A DNA stretch of 64,000 bases from Sedimentisphaerales bacterium (GCA_028281535.1 JANQJS010000049.1:124001-188000); one strand, 5' to 3'; shown: positions 19,739 to 29,675, counted from the first letter of the stretch. Translations and numbers: made by a program. Notes: generated from the letters alone by a model not told the origin.

Positions 19739-20545
19739 ATGATCACAAGCCCACAAAACCCACTCATCAAGCGACTCCTTAGCTTAAAAAATAAACGAGA
19801 CCGCGACCAAGAAGGCTGCTTTGTCATCGAAGGTGAGAAAGAAATTATCTATGCACTTCAAGCGAATATCAGAATTGATACGCTTTTCTACTGTGAAGAA
19901 CTTTTTAAAGATAATGAAAAGTGGACCGATCTTGATTGTGTCTACGAAAGTTTGCGTTTACGTAAATTTAGTGGGAACATGCGTGAAGTTGATAAAAAGA
20001 TTTTTGCTAAAATTGCTTATCGTGAAAATAGCGGAGGGGTAGTTGCAATTGCAAAAACACCTAAGGCAGGTGTTGACTCATTTGTCTTAAACGAAAATTC
20101 ATTTATTCTCGTTTTGCATGGCATCGAAAAACCTGGCAACCTGGGCGCTTTGTTAAGAACCGCCGATGGTGCTGGCGTAGACTCCGTTATTGTCTGTGAT
20201 GGTTGCGTTGATTTATATAATCCAAATGTTATTCGTTCAAGTCTGGGTGCCATTTTCACTATCCCGGTGGTAACGGGTTCATCCAGTAATTTACTCCCTT
20301 GGCTCAAAGCCAGCCAGTGTCGAATTGTAGCCTCGACGCCCGTTGATGCATTAGATTATCATTCCGCCGATTACCAGGGACCCATTGCCATCGTCCTAGG
20401 CAGCGAAAAGGACGGCTTGCCCCAGGAATGGCTAGAAGCAGCCGACGAAAAAATCAAAATCCCCATGCTCGGCCAAATGGACTCCCTCAATGTCTCAACT
20501 AGTGGTGCTGTATTAATTTATGAAGCATTGAGGCAAAGAAGCTAA
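19739..20545 (+). CDS. SpoU/TrmH-family RNA 2'-O-methyltransferase
   Basis: A 268-residue SPOUT-class methyltransferase acting on tRNA or rRNA ribose. The N-terminal substrate-binding domain opens 'MITSPQNPLIKRLLSLKNKR', the usual family start. The SpoU catalytic domain follows, with motif 1 'IEKPGNLGALLRTADGAG', motif 2 'IVLGSEKDGLP' and motif 3 'IPMLGQMDSLNVSTSGAVL'. The open frame extends upstream to a TTG at 19652, but the protein family starts at the ATG at 19739. The 87 bases between prfA and this start contain a short perfect inverted repeat TTCGCC-AAA-GGCGAA without a T-run. The exact target nucleotide cannot be read from the sequence. Confidence 0.93.
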   Translation: MITSPQNPLIKRLLSLKNKRDRDQEGCFVIEGEKEIIYALQANIRIDTLFYCEELFKDNEKWTDLDCVYESLRLRKFSGNMREVDKKIFAKIAYRENSGGVVAIAKTPKAGVDSFVLNENSFILVLHGIEKPGNLGALLRTADGAGVDSVIVCDGCVDLYNPNVIRSSLGAIFTIPVVTGSSSNLLPWLKASQCRIVASTPVDALDYHSADYQGPIAIVLGSEKDGLPQEWLEAADEKIKIPMLGQMDSLNVSTSGAVLIYEALRQRS

Positions 20546-20690
20546 TCTTTAAATGTATTTATTCCAGATTTCTGAGAAAAAAGCTGTTTTAACAATAATT
20601 ATTGTAAGATTTTTCATAATTAAGTCACGTATTATATAACAGCAAAATATTTCTTAGGGATTATTTTCCAATTTGTAATGATTGCATATT
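20546..20690. other. AT-rich intergenic interval
   Basis: No gene. It shares the short string TTTTTCATAATTA with the equivalent upstream region of the next paralogue (near 23864), so the duplicated upstream DNA may once have extended into this interval. Confidence 0.5.
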
Positions 20691-20747
20691 GACTGTTGAG
20701 GAGTCATACAAATTTCAAATTAACTGGTCAAGCATACAGGAGGTAAT
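20691..20747 (+). repeat. Duplicated 57-base leader, copy 1
   Basis: The 57 bases directly before the ATG align without gaps to 23997-24053 (43 of 57 identical by eye). The most conserved parts are GACTGTTGAGGA at the left and CATACAGGAGG, which holds the Shine-Dalgarno, at the right. It probably contains the shared 5' UTR of the two paralogous genes. Confidence 0.75.
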
Positions 20748-23700
20748 ATGTATATTCGGTTGTTGATTTCTATTTGGTTGTTAACGATTGCAAATACTGC
20801 TTGGGCTATTGATCTGTATGTGCCACATGGACCAGGACTTGTTTATCCTAATATCCAATCAGCGATCAATGCCGCTTCAGATGATGATGTTGTGATTATT
20901 CAACCAGGGGTTTATACCGGTCCTGGAAATCGTGATATGGATTTTTTAGGAAAAGCAATTACTGTGCAATCCATTGACCCCAATGATCCAAATGTTATCT
21001 CAACAACAGTGATAGATTGTGAACATGATCTTGGTCATCGAGGTTTCTATTTTCATCATAATGAAGAACCCAATAGTATTATTGCTGGCCTAACAATTAA
21101 AAGAGGATTTATTGAAGGGAACGATTTATTTTATCCACTTTATAGAGGAGGAGCTGGAATCCTATGTGTTGGCGCCTCGCCTACAATTCAAAACTGTGTG
21201 ATTACAGATAACAAAATTCGTGGTAAGCTATTTCATGGTTCGCCTGGTGGTGCTGGTATTTACTGTGATGAAAATAGTAATCCAATAATAATTAATTGCG
21301 TTATAAGTCAAAATGTTATCAAAGGAACCATGGAACCTGGATGTGAAGGGCATAGTGTGTATGGAGCAGGAGTCTATACATCATACAATAGTCATGCAAC
21401 TTTAATCAATTGTGGTTTATTCCATAATCATTTAATTCCAGGGTTTCATGATGATCGATTTTGTACAGTGTATGATTGTTTTTCAGATATACCAGAAAGT
21501 ACATCAGCTGGAGGAGCTATCTATGGTCCAGCAACGATCAATCATTGCACCTTTGTTGGAAATATCGCTTTACAAGGCGGTGCCGTATACATGTCTAATT
21601 TAACTTCTATTACCAATTCTATTTTTTGGGATCATCAAGGTGACGATATAGCGGGATCAGGCGGAAGTATTACTTATAGCAGTTTAGACGAAGTCGTATC
21701 TGGCATTGGAAATATAGCAGGTGATCCTTTATTTGTTTCAGGGCCTTTAGGTGATTATTATTTGAGTCAATTGGCTTCAGGTGATTCTCAACAAAGTTCA
21801 TGTGTTGATGCGGGTAGTGATTTATCCACTAATTTGACGATGGATCATTTAACGACGCGTCGTGATCATGTTGGAGATGCCGGGCAAGTTGATATGGGAT
21901 ACCATCCTGTGTCACCCATACCTGATTTGATTGAACCGATTGTGTATCGATATGTGCCTGGGGGTGGATCACCATCTTACCCAAACATTCAGGATGCTAT
22001 TGATGACGCCATAGACGGTAATATAATCGTGGTTCAGCCTGGAACATATACCGGTGTTGGTAATTATAATATTAATTTTCGTGGTAAATCTATTACTGTA
22101 CGAAGTCTCAATGGTCCAGATGATTGCATTATAGATTGTCAAAACATATCAGGGCGTCGAGGATTTATTTTTCATGAAAATGAAGATCCCAATAGTCTTT
22201 TGTCAGGTTTTACAATCCGAGGTGGAAATATTAAATCAAATTGCCAATATTATGATGTCGCTAATGTTGGAGCTGGGATATTTTGTACAAATGCTTCTCC
22301 CACAATTGACAATTGTGTAGTGACTCAAAACAACATCAGTTTAGGTGGGTATTTTGTCCCTTCTGCTGCCTTTGGAGCTGGAATATACTGTGGGCAAAAT
22401 AGTCGACCTTATATCCGTAATACAATTATTAGTCATAACACAGGGCATGCTACTACTGCCCCAGGAGCTGAAGGTGATGACGCTAAGGGGGGAGGAATTT
22501 ATATAGATGGTACTAGCCATTTAACTATGTTCAATTGTTTAGTAACGAACAACTCAGTAGTACCAGGGTCGGGACAACTAGGAGCTCCAGATGGTGTTTC
22601 ATATGGTGGAGGGCTTTATGGATCAGCATCGATTTATAACTGTACATTTTTAAGCAATACCGCTATGCAGGGAGCTGGAATTTACATGACTGATCCATCA
22701 TCTGTGATTAATTCTATTTTTTGGAATCATGGTGCTGATGATGTTGCTGGTTTTAATGGAAACATCACGTATAGTTGCTTAGAAGAAGTCGTGGCAGGTG
22801 TAGGAAATATTTTTACAGATCCTTTATTTGTTAGCGGGCAGAATGGGGAATTATATTTGAGCCAAATTACAGCTGGCCAACATCAAATGAGCCCTTGTGT
22901 GAATGCTGGCAGCGACTTAGCTGCTCATTTTGGCTTAGATGGCTTGACGACGAGTACTGACTTTGGGGTTGACGATGGTCAAGTGGATTTAGGTTACCAT
23001 TATCCAGTAAGTAACATCGAGTATTTACAGTCAGATCTAAATCAGGATTCGACGGTGAATTACCTTGACTATGGTCTCTGGCAGCAAAGCTCATTAGATA
23101 GCCTTTTGCCAAAAATTTTACATGATCCGAATATCGTAGTGGATGGTGATTTATCTGATTGGGCTGGTTCACAATGGTCTCAACTTGATCAAATTTATGA
23201 AGGAGACCCTAATGATATCGAGCAGGCACAGTTTTCATTACGTTGGAGTGAAAACAATAATAAGATTTACGCGGCAGTTGTCGTTACAGATCTAGATCAT
23301 GTTTTTCTTGATACCTATATCGCATGGAATGCATCGGATCGCTTGGAAGTTTATTGCCAAGGAGATGCTTCAGGTGGATCGGGTTGGTATAATATTTATG
23401 ATAAGGCTCAGCATTACTATATTGCACCAAATACAACTTCTTCTAGCTGGGCAAGGTGGGCATTAGGCCAGTTGATTAATCCCAGTGTTGGGTTAGAGTA
23501 TGCTGTTAATATTATTGGGAATGAAATTCACTATGAGCTGGCAGTTACGCCATTTAATCACTATGCTGGATTGAGTACTGGGTTGACAGAGGTCACCGAT
23601 TTAGATTTTGGTAAAATCATTCGATTTGATCTTGTAGCTTTATCTCGCTTCTCTGGAGGTTATGGCATGTTGTCTGAGAACTTAAATTTAGGTAAGTATA

Positions 23701-23849
23701 ATAATGCCAGTCAATTTGCGAGATATGTTTTAGCTGATGAGCTTGGGTGCGCAAACGTTCTAGGTGATTTTGATGTTGACTGTGATGTTGATTTAGCTGA
23801 TTTGCAATTATTTATTACAAATTGGCTTTGGGGGACGAGTGGCGGCTAA
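20748..23849 (+). CDS. Secreted double beta-helix protein with sugar-binding and dockerin-like domains
   Basis: A 1,033-residue secreted protein. After a signal peptide ('LLISIWLLTIANTAWA') come two successive right-handed parallel beta-helix modules. Each opens with a variant of 'YPNIQSAINAASDDDVVIIQ' (residues about 30-50 and 406-425) and ends with a 'GNI..DPLFV..G....LSQ' strand block. At about 795-965 follows a CBM9/DOMON-like segment ('VDGDLSDWAGSQWSQLDQIY', later 'ASDRLEVYCQG'). The protein ends with a dockerin-like tail 'DFDVDCDVDLADLQLFITNW'. Such helices often bind or cleave polysaccharides, but no catalytic triad was identified. AGGAGG lies 4 bases before the ATG. The next gene is a shorter paralogue with a duplicated leader. 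Confidence 0.85.
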   Translation: MYIRLLISIWLLTIANTAWAIDLYVPHGPGLVYPNIQSAINAASDDDVVIIQPGVYTGPGNRDMDFLGKAITVQSIDPNDPNVISTTVIDCEHDLGHRGFYFHHNEEPNSIIAGLTIKRGFIEGNDLFYPLYRGGAGILCVGASPTIQNCVITDNKIRGKLFHGSPGGAGIYCDENSNPIIINCVISQNVIKGTMEPGCEGHSVYGAGVYTSYNSHATLINCGLFHNHLIPGFHDDRFCTVYDCFSDIPESTSAGGAIYGPATINHCTFVGNIALQGGAVYMSNLTSITNSIFWDHQGDDIAGSGGSITYSSLDEVVSGIGNIAGDPLFVSGPLGDYYLSQLASGDSQQSSCVDAGSDLSTNLTMDHLTTRRDHVGDAGQVDMGYHPVSPIPDLIEPIVYRYVPGGGSPSYPNIQDAIDDAIDGNIIVVQPGTYTGVGNYNINFRGKSITVRSLNGPDDCIIDCQNISGRRGFIFHENEDPNSLLSGFTIRGGNIKSNCQYYDVANVGAGIFCTNASPTIDNCVVTQNNISLGGYFVPSAAFGAGIYCGQNSRPYIRNTIISHNTGHATTAPGAEGDDAKGGGIYIDGTSHLTMFNCLVTNNSVVPGSGQLGAPDGVSYGGGLYGSASIYNCTFLSNTAMQGAGIYMTDPSSVINSIFWNHGADDVAGFNGNITYSCLEEVVAGVGNIFTDPLFVSGQNGELYLSQITAGQHQMSPCVNAGSDLAAHFGLDGLTTSTDFGVDDGQVDLGYHYPVSNIEYLQSDLNQDSTVNYLDYGLWQQSSLDSLLPKILHDPNIVVDGDLSDWAGSQWSQLDQIYEGDPNDIEQAQFSLRWSENNNKIYAAVVVTDLDHVFLDTYIAWNASDRLEVYCQGDASGGSGWYNIYDKAQHYYIAPNTTSSSWARWALGQLINPSVGLEYAVNIIGNEIHYELAVTPFNHYAGLSTGLTEVTDLDFGKIIRFDLVALSRFSGGYGMLSENLNLGKYNNASQFARYVLADELGCANVLGDFDVDCDVDLADLQLFITNWLWGTSGG

Positions 23850-23996
23850 GCTTGACCTCGAGTTTTTCATAATTACCTTTTTGTAATAAGATAGGCAAGA
23901 TAGCAATGCTGCTGTTTTGTTAGAATTCTCATGATAAAGCATTTCTATTTGTGAATAAATTGATTGATTTTTTCTATGTTTTGGTTATCATAAATA

Positions 23997-24053
23997 GACT
24001 GTTGAGGAATCAATTAATTTCCACGGTAACTAGTTAAACATACAGGAGGCAGT
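23997..24053 (+). repeat. Duplicated 57-base leader, copy 2
   Basis: Second copy of the leader found at 20691-20747: same length, same distance to the ATG, conserved CATACAGGAGG ribosome-binding end. It shows that the gene duplication included the 5' untranslated region. Confidence 0.75.
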
Positions 24054-26045
24054 ATGTATATACGGTTATTGTTTGCAATTCACTTGTTTGCAATTGTAAA
24101 CACCGCTTGTGGCATGAATTTTTATGTGCCTTATGGACCTGGTATATCATTTCCAAATATTCAATCCGCAATTGATGCAGCTATCGATGGCGACGTCATT
24201 ATTATCAGGCCTGGTAGATATTACGGTGCTGGTAATCATGATATAGATTTTTTGGGTAAAGCAATTACCGTTCGTGGCGAAAATCCAAATAATCCTAATG
24301 TTGTGGAGAATACGCGCATAGATTGTTTTGGTGAGACAGGGCAAAACCGACGGGGGTTTATTTTTCAATCTGGAGAAACGCGTGATTCGGTCTTAACCGG
24401 ATTGACCATCATTAATGGTTACGTTGAAAGCCAAAGCGGTGGAGGTATTGCATGCTATAGCAGTAGCCCTACAATTCGTTCTTGTAAGATCATATCTTGT
24501 CAAATGGATGGGGCCGCAGGTGGTGGAGGTGGTCTCTATGTTATGAATGCTGATCCCTTGATTGATAATTGTATCTTCTTTAATAATTATTCTAAAAAGA
24601 ATGGGGGCGGAATTTATTTTGAAAATAGCCAGACAACATTGTTGAATTCGATTGTTAAACAGAATACATCTATAAATCATGGTGGTGGAATTTATGCTAT
24701 TGGTAAGAAAATCACTTTGCATAATGTCTTGTTGCATTTAAATACTGCTTATCATGGGAATGGTGCTGGAATTTATGCTGATGAGTGTGAATTAAATTTT
24801 GTCACTGCCACTGAAAATGGTACTTTTGCTTCAGTAGGTGGAGATGCCGTGTATATTAATTCTGAGTCTGGAAGTGAAATAAAAAATTCCATTATTTGGG
24901 ATAATCCTAATCGAGATGGTAAAGAAGGTGAAGAATTAACCGGTTCTGCAGATGTTTCATATACCAATATTAAACAATGTTGCCCTGGTCAAGGGAATAT
25001 TAATAAGAACCCCCTCTTTGTCCAAGGTGTCCGAGGGCGTCAATTCTATCTTAGTCAAAAGAAAGCTGGCCAAGGGGTCAATAGTCCCTGCTTAAATGCA
25101 GCAAGTGATTTGGCTATTAATCTGGGTATTCACACTCATGCAACACGGAATGATCAGTATCATGATATTGCAAAAGCGGATATGGGATTTCATTATATTT
25201 CGCCATTACCTGTGGTATTGCCTGAGCCGGAAGATTTCAATGCCGACCTTGAAACCAACATGAAAGATTTTGTATTGATGGCACAGAATTGGAATGGCCG
25301 TCCTGCATTTGCTATTCAGGAAGATGTTGTTCAGGTGGATGGTAATCTGTCTGAATGGCGTCAGGGAACCCAGTGGAATCCCTTGAATGAAATTTATTTT
25401 GGCGAGCCGATCGATTTGGATCAAGCTGAGTATGCTGTAAAATGGTGTCGGGATACAAATAAGATATATGTTGCTGTTCGAGTACAGGATTTTGATCATC
25501 AGTTTATTGATAGTTATACAAATTGGGATGCTTCTGATCGAATCGAGCTTTACACTCAAGGCAATAATCGGGGAGGTCAAGGCTGGTATGGCATTTATGA
25601 TAAAGCGCAGCAATATATGGTTGGCCCCAATAATTTAGGCGGTTTTTGGGCCACTTGGGCTTTAGGGGACGGCATTGAAGAAAATTTGTCATTTGATTTT
25701 TCCGTTAATATTAGAGGTGATGAAATTGTTTACGAGGTTGGGTTGCCATTATTCGAAGATTATGGTGGATTTAAGAATCAGCCAACGTTTGAAACAGAGT
25801 TGGTTAGTGGTCGAATTATTCGTTTTGATGTGATTGCTAATTCGAGGCGGAAGAACGGATTTGGTATGCGATCTGAAAACTTAAAAACATCAAAACATAA
25901 AAATGCCGATCAGTTTAGTAAGTACATACTTGCTAATGGTTCAGATTGTGGCGACTATAGTGTTGTTGATTTGGATGATGATTGTTTATTAACAAATCAA
26001 GATGTAAATCAGGTTCTGAGTGGTTGGCTGGAAATTCCTGAATAA
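24054..26045 (+). CDS. Secreted beta-helix paralogue with sugar-binding and dockerin-like end
   Basis: A 663-residue paralogue of the preceding gene with one beta-helix module instead of two. Signal peptide 'LLFAIHLFAIVNTACG', then 'FPNIQSAIDAAIDGDVIIIR', repeated G-G-G-I-Y/A coils (about 125-260), a 'GNINKNPLFVQG' block, the CBM9/DOMON-like segment from about 425 ('VDGNLSEWRQGTQWNPLNEI') and a weaker dockerin-like tail ('DLDDDCLLTNQDVNQVLSGW'). It is likely extracellular and polysaccharide-associated. The strongly similar segment in both genes indicates tandem duplication with later loss or gain of one helix module. The 3' end lies 36 bases from the convergent rodA. Confidence 0.85.
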   Translation: MYIRLLFAIHLFAIVNTACGMNFYVPYGPGISFPNIQSAIDAAIDGDVIIIRPGRYYGAGNHDIDFLGKAITVRGENPNNPNVVENTRIDCFGETGQNRRGFIFQSGETRDSVLTGLTIINGYVESQSGGGIACYSSSPTIRSCKIISCQMDGAAGGGGGLYVMNADPLIDNCIFFNNYSKKNGGGIYFENSQTTLLNSIVKQNTSINHGGGIYAIGKKITLHNVLLHLNTAYHGNGAGIYADECELNFVTATENGTFASVGGDAVYINSESGSEIKNSIIWDNPNRDGKEGEELTGSADVSYTNIKQCCPGQGNINKNPLFVQGVRGRQFYLSQKKAGQGVNSPCLNAASDLAINLGIHTHATRNDQYHDIAKADMGFHYISPLPVVLPEPEDFNADLETNMKDFVLMAQNWNGRPAFAIQEDVVQVDGNLSEWRQGTQWNPLNEIYFGEPIDLDQAEYAVKWCRDTNKIYVAVRVQDFDHQFIDSYTNWDASDRIELYTQGNNRGGQGWYGIYDKAQQYMVGPNNLGGFWATWALGDGIEENLSFDFSVNIRGDEIVYEVGLPLFEDYGGFKNQPTFETELVSGRIIRFDVIANSRRKNGFGMRSENLKTSKHKNADQFSKYILANGSDCGDYSVVDLDDDCLLTNQDVNQVLSGWLEIPE

Positions 26046-26081
26046 ATCTAAAGGCAAAGAGTTTAATACAAATCTCAGTCG

Positions 26082-27218
26082 CTAATCGTTAAATTCAAAT
26101 GCTTGATGGTAGCCTCGATAAGGTCGGTGACGAGCTACGTTAATCAAGAGTCCCAGGGCAATAAAACTTGATAATAGAGATGATCCGCCATAGCTGATAA
26201 AAGGTAGTGTCATGCCTGTAATTGGCATAAGTCCCATTGTCATGCCTATGTTAATAAACATTTGAGCCGTAAAAAGTGCGCAGACCCCAACGGCTACAAG
26301 TCGACCAAATGGTTCAGGTTGGTTTGCGGCGATTTCAATTCCACCCACTAGCAATAGTACATATAAAAGGATGATAATGGTGCCTCCAATAAATCCCCAT
26401 TGATGGCATATGAGTGCGTAAATAAAATCATTATTGGAATGAGGAAGATTTGTGCGAGCCAGCAGCTCGTCTTCACCGCCTTTGATTCCGCCTAAGGCAA
26501 TATAGGTTTTTGATTGGGCTAACTGGTAGCCTTCATTGCGATGCCAATCGACTTTATCATCATTTTGTCGTAACAATACTTTGATGCGTTTCTGCTGGTA
26601 GCTGGGCATGATTAAATAGAATGGATAAATCATTAAGAGCCCGAGAAAAATAATAATCATAAGGTGTCGAATTCTCGCCCCGGCAATGAAAAGTAGGGTA
26701 AAGAGAATGGGTAGAAAAAGTAGTGTTGTTCCTAGGTCGGGTTCTTTTAAAATGAGTCCCATGGGTAAAATGGTCAAAATAAAAGGTCCGATCAATCCTT
26801 TGAAGGTGCGATAGTTGCTTCGCAATCGAAAATACCAAGCCAGTGCCAGAATAAAAGCAATTTTTGCCATTTCTGATGGTTGAATATTCATAGGGCCGAT
26901 GCTGATCCATCGATTAGCTCCATATTTGGTTGGTATGAGGCTCGTCTCCCAGACGTATCTACCCATAAGCACAAAGGCCAGAAGGCCTAGGGAAAGAAAA
27001 AAAAGAATAAAGCTGATTTCTCCCAGAAAACGGTAGTGCACCAAGTTTACCAGGCAAAATGCAACAAAACCGATGATGATCCACATTACCTGACGGTTGA
27101 AGTTTTCTGGGTGAAATTTATGGATGCAAGTCAGGCCGGCTGCCAATAATGCCATCACAGCAATGACCATGATAAGCCTAAGGCCTCCCAGACGTCCATG
27201 CCATATTAAATCAAACAT
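26082..27218 (-). CDS. rodA: Rod-shape SEDS glycosyltransferase RodA
   Basis: A SEDS-family peptidoglycan polymerase that works with a class B PBP during cell elongation. The 378 residues form about 10 transmembrane helices. Family signatures are 'ANRWISIGPMNIQPSEMAKI', 'LKEPDLGTTLLFLPI', 'HSNNDFIYALICHQWGFIGG' and 'GMTLPFISYGGSSLLSSF'. The 'PSEMAKIAFILALAWYF' form and the length favour RodA over FtsW. Its presence indicates a peptidoglycan wall. It is divergent from the pabA/trpG gene. No mreBCD or PBP2 gene is adjacent in the window. Confidence 0.92.
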   Translation of the reverse strand: MFDLIWHGRLGGLRLIMVIAVMALLAAGLTCIHKFHPENFNRQVMWIIIGFVAFCLVNLVHYRFLGEISFILFFLSLGLLAFVLMGRYVWETSLIPTKYGANRWISIGPMNIQPSEMAKIAFILALAWYFRLRSNYRTFKGLIGPFILTILPMGLILKEPDLGTTLLFLPILFTLLFIAGARIRHLMIIIFLGLLMIYPFYLIMPSYQQKRIKVLLRQNDDKVDWHRNEGYQLAQSKTYIALGGIKGGEDELLARTNLPHSNNDFIYALICHQWGFIGGTIIILLYVLLLVGGIEIAANQPEPFGRLVAVGVCALFTAQMFINIGMTMGLMPITGMTLPFISYGGSSLLSSFIALGLLINVARHRPYRGYHQAFEFND

Positions 27219-27334
27219 ATTAATCCTTTATAATTTAACGATTTGTTAAAATGTTACCATAAGTGTCTGGATGGGTAAAGATAGGAGTTTTTTGGGGAAT
27301 TTCGCTTGTTTAACCTGTTTCTGGCTCTATACTG

Positions 27335-27919
27335 ATGCCTCAGATGATTCGTATACTAATGATTGATAATTATGATTCGTTTACTTACAACCTGGTGGAT
27401 GCGGTAGTCTGTTTGCCCCAGAAACCTCATGTAGATGTTGTGCGAAACGATCAAAGCCGTTTAACAGAATTAGAGAAACTTGACCCGTCTCATGTTATTA
27501 TTTCGCCTGGACCTGGTCGACCTGAGGATGCTGGTATTAGTTTGGAACTGATTGAGAATTGGTCAACGCGCTTACCGATATTGGGGGTATGTCTTGGGCA
27601 TCAATGTATGGCTCAGGTTTTTGGTTATCAAGTTGAACGGCATCAAAAATGTATGCATGGCAAAACATCCATAATCCATCATGATAATCAGGGGATTTTT
27701 CAAAATATTCAGAATCCATTCACTGCGATGAGATATCATTCACTGATTGTCTGTGAGAATTCCAGATTGGATGAATTTAGTGTGTCTGCGAGGTCTGAGG
27801 AAAATGAAATTATGGCCATCCGGCATAAGCATCTAAAATTGGATGGAGTTCAGTTTCATCCGGAAAGTTTTGCAACACCTGAAGGAAAAAATATTTTAAA
27901 GAACTTCATCTCTAAATAA
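27335..27919 (+). CDS. Anthranilate/aminodeoxychorismate synthase glutamine amidotransferase
   Basis: Class I glutamine amidotransferase subunit (TrpG/PabA, often one protein serving both enzymes) that supplies ammonia for anthranilate or p-aminobenzoate synthesis. Signatures: N-terminal 'MIDNYDSFTYNLV', 'ISPGPGRPEDAGIS', the nucleophile elbow 'GVCLGHQCMAQVFG' with its cysteine, and the His-Glu pair 'GVQFHPESFATPEG'. Length (194) is normal. The start is uncertain among the ATGs at 27335, 27344 and 27359; none has a Shine-Dalgarno. The matching TrpE/PabB subunit is not in the window; trpC is 2.8 kb downstream. Confidence 0.93.
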   Translation: MPQMIRILMIDNYDSFTYNLVDAVVCLPQKPHVDVVRNDQSRLTELEKLDPSHVIISPGPGRPEDAGISLELIENWSTRLPILGVCLGHQCMAQVFGYQVERHQKCMHGKTSIIHHDNQGIFQNIQNPFTAMRYHSLIVCENSRLDEFSVSARSEENEIMAIRHKHLKLDGVQFHPESFATPEGKNILKNFISK

Positions 27920-28526
27920 ATTGATCTAAAAAGTTTAGTTAACCAAAAATAGGGCCTACCAAACAGACTTGCTTGCTATATGCAAATAATATTCTTGTTC
28001 ATTTTTAGTAATATGTTGATAAATAGGATATTAAAAAGAAAACACCGAGCGGCCTAAGCCGGCTCGATGTTTTCCGGAGGGGAGAAAACTATCTTGGGTA
28101 TCGTCAACCTTCGAAAAAAAACTTTAACATAAGGGACAATACATATTATCATTCGTGAATAAGTCGATTTGGTTCAAGATTTTGACTTGCAAATTTATTT
28201 GCCTCCTACTCTACACATTTCTGACATGCCCAATACATACTTATTAAAGCATGCGAACCCCATTTACACCTTATTCTAGCACTAATAATTCCAGAAGCCA
28301 ATTTTTCTTAGAAAAAATATTAGATTTTTATAAAAAGTCTCGAAAAATTAAGGGTAAACAGCTTTGTTTTTAGTGATTTTTTAATTATTTAGTTACGGTG
28401 CCGTGTGAAATTTGTGTCCAATATTACCTCAAGATCAATAATTAGATTGTTGGCATTTAAGGAAGATTTTATTAAAATACTGTGCTGTAAAAAAATTATT
28501 ATGATCATTTAAAACTTGGAGATCCC
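27920..28526 (+). other. 600-base non-coding interval with overlapping hairpins
   Basis: No credible ORF on either strand. A GC-rich segment at 28039-28089 stands out in very AT-rich DNA. Hairpin A (AAAACA-c-CGAGC ... GCTCG-a-TGTTTT, 28039-28073) shares its 3' arm with hairpin B (GTTTTC-CGGAGGGGA-GAAAAC, 28069-28089), so only one can form at a time. Hairpin A could be the terminator of the preceding gene although its T-run is only four bases. Hairpin B displays GGAGGGG in its loop. The rest shows nothing clear; mqnE begins at 28527. Confidence 0.5.
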
Positions 28527-29675
28527 ATGCAGCAGTCCGCATCGGTGGAAAATCGAGACAAAACGAGCGATTTAGATCAGATTGAACAGAAATTAGAACA
28601 GGGGCAGCGGTTAACTTTCGAAGATGGTATGACGCTTTATCAATCACACGATATCTTTCGTATTGGCAAGATGGCAGAGAAAAAAGCCCTGGAGACATGC
28701 GGAAATCAGGTTTTTTATAGTTTAAACCGCCATATCAACTATACAAATATCTGCAAATTCAATTGCAAATTTTGTGGGTTCAAGCGTTGGCATGGAGAAG
28801 ATGGTGCTTACACCCATGATGTTGATGCTGTTGTCGACTTTGCTCGCCAGGCGATGAAAGATGGTGCCACGGAAGTTCATATCGTTGGTGGTATTCATCC
28901 TGGGTTGGATTTTGATTATTATGTCGATATGCTCAAGGGCATACGCGATTTGTCCCCTGATATTCATATCAAAGCTTTTACCGCTGTTGAAATTCTAGAT
29001 TTGGTCAAAAAAAGTAAATTGTCGATTGAGGATACATTGCTGGCATTGATGGATGCAGGTTTGGGCGCATTGCCTGGTGGCGGCGCTGAGATTCTGGATG
29101 ATGATTATTTTAATCAGGTTTGTCGCAGTAAGAGTAAACCTGATATTTGGACGGATATTCATACAACGGCGCATCGTATCGGATTGCATACCAACTGCAC
29201 CATGCTTTATGGTTTTGTAGAAACCGTCGAGCAGAGAGTTAAACATTTGCTTCGATTGCGTGATATTCAAGATCAAGCGTTGGAACATGGCAAAGCCAAC
29301 TTCCAATGTTTTATTCCCCTTCCTTATCTTAAGCCCGCATGGATTAGTCGTGAATCATCAGAGCATGAAGAAAGTAGCGATTTGATTGATGGCTTGGAAG
29401 ATTTACGAACTATTGCGATCTCTCGTTTGCTTTTAGATAATGTTGATAATCACAAAGCCTTCTGGCCAATGCAGGGAGTTAATCTATCACAGGTTGCTCT
29501 GACATTTGGTTCAAATGATCTGGATGGGACAGTTCGATACTATACGATTGTAGATAAAACCTATGATAATAATACGAACACATTGCCAGTCGAAAATATT
29601 CGATCGATGATTGTAGAAACCAATCGGATTCCCGTTCAAAGAGATGGCTATTATCGTCCGATTCAAAAATCTTAA
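28527..29675 (+). CDS. mqnE: Aminofutalosine synthase MqnE
   Basis: Radical SAM enzyme joining SAM-derived adenosyl and carboxyvinyloxybenzoate in the futalosine pathway of menaquinone synthesis. The cluster motif is C76-x3-C80-x2-C83 ('NICKFNCKFCGFKRW'). Other MqnE/MqnC-group signatures are 'EVHIVGGIHPGL', 'IKAFTAVEI', 'GLGALPGGGAEIL' and 'TNCTMLYGFVE'. The 'AFTAVEI' and 'GGGAEIL' forms favour MqnE over MqnC. Length (382) is normal. GGAG sits 6 bases before the ATG. The other mqn genes are not in this window. Confidence 0.92.
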   Translation: MQQSASVENRDKTSDLDQIEQKLEQGQRLTFEDGMTLYQSHDIFRIGKMAEKKALETCGNQVFYSLNRHINYTNICKFNCKFCGFKRWHGEDGAYTHDVDAVVDFARQAMKDGATEVHIVGGIHPGLDFDYYVDMLKGIRDLSPDIHIKAFTAVEILDLVKKSKLSIEDTLLALMDAGLGALPGGGAEILDDDYFNQVCRSKSKPDIWTDIHTTAHRIGLHTNCTMLYGFVETVEQRVKHLLRLRDIQDQALEHGKANFQCFIPLPYLKPAWISRESSEHEESSDLIDGLEDLRTIAISRLLLDNVDNHKAFWPMQGVNLSQVALTFGSNDLDGTVRYYTIVDKTYDNNTNTLPVENIRSMIVETNRIPVQRDGYYRPIQKS

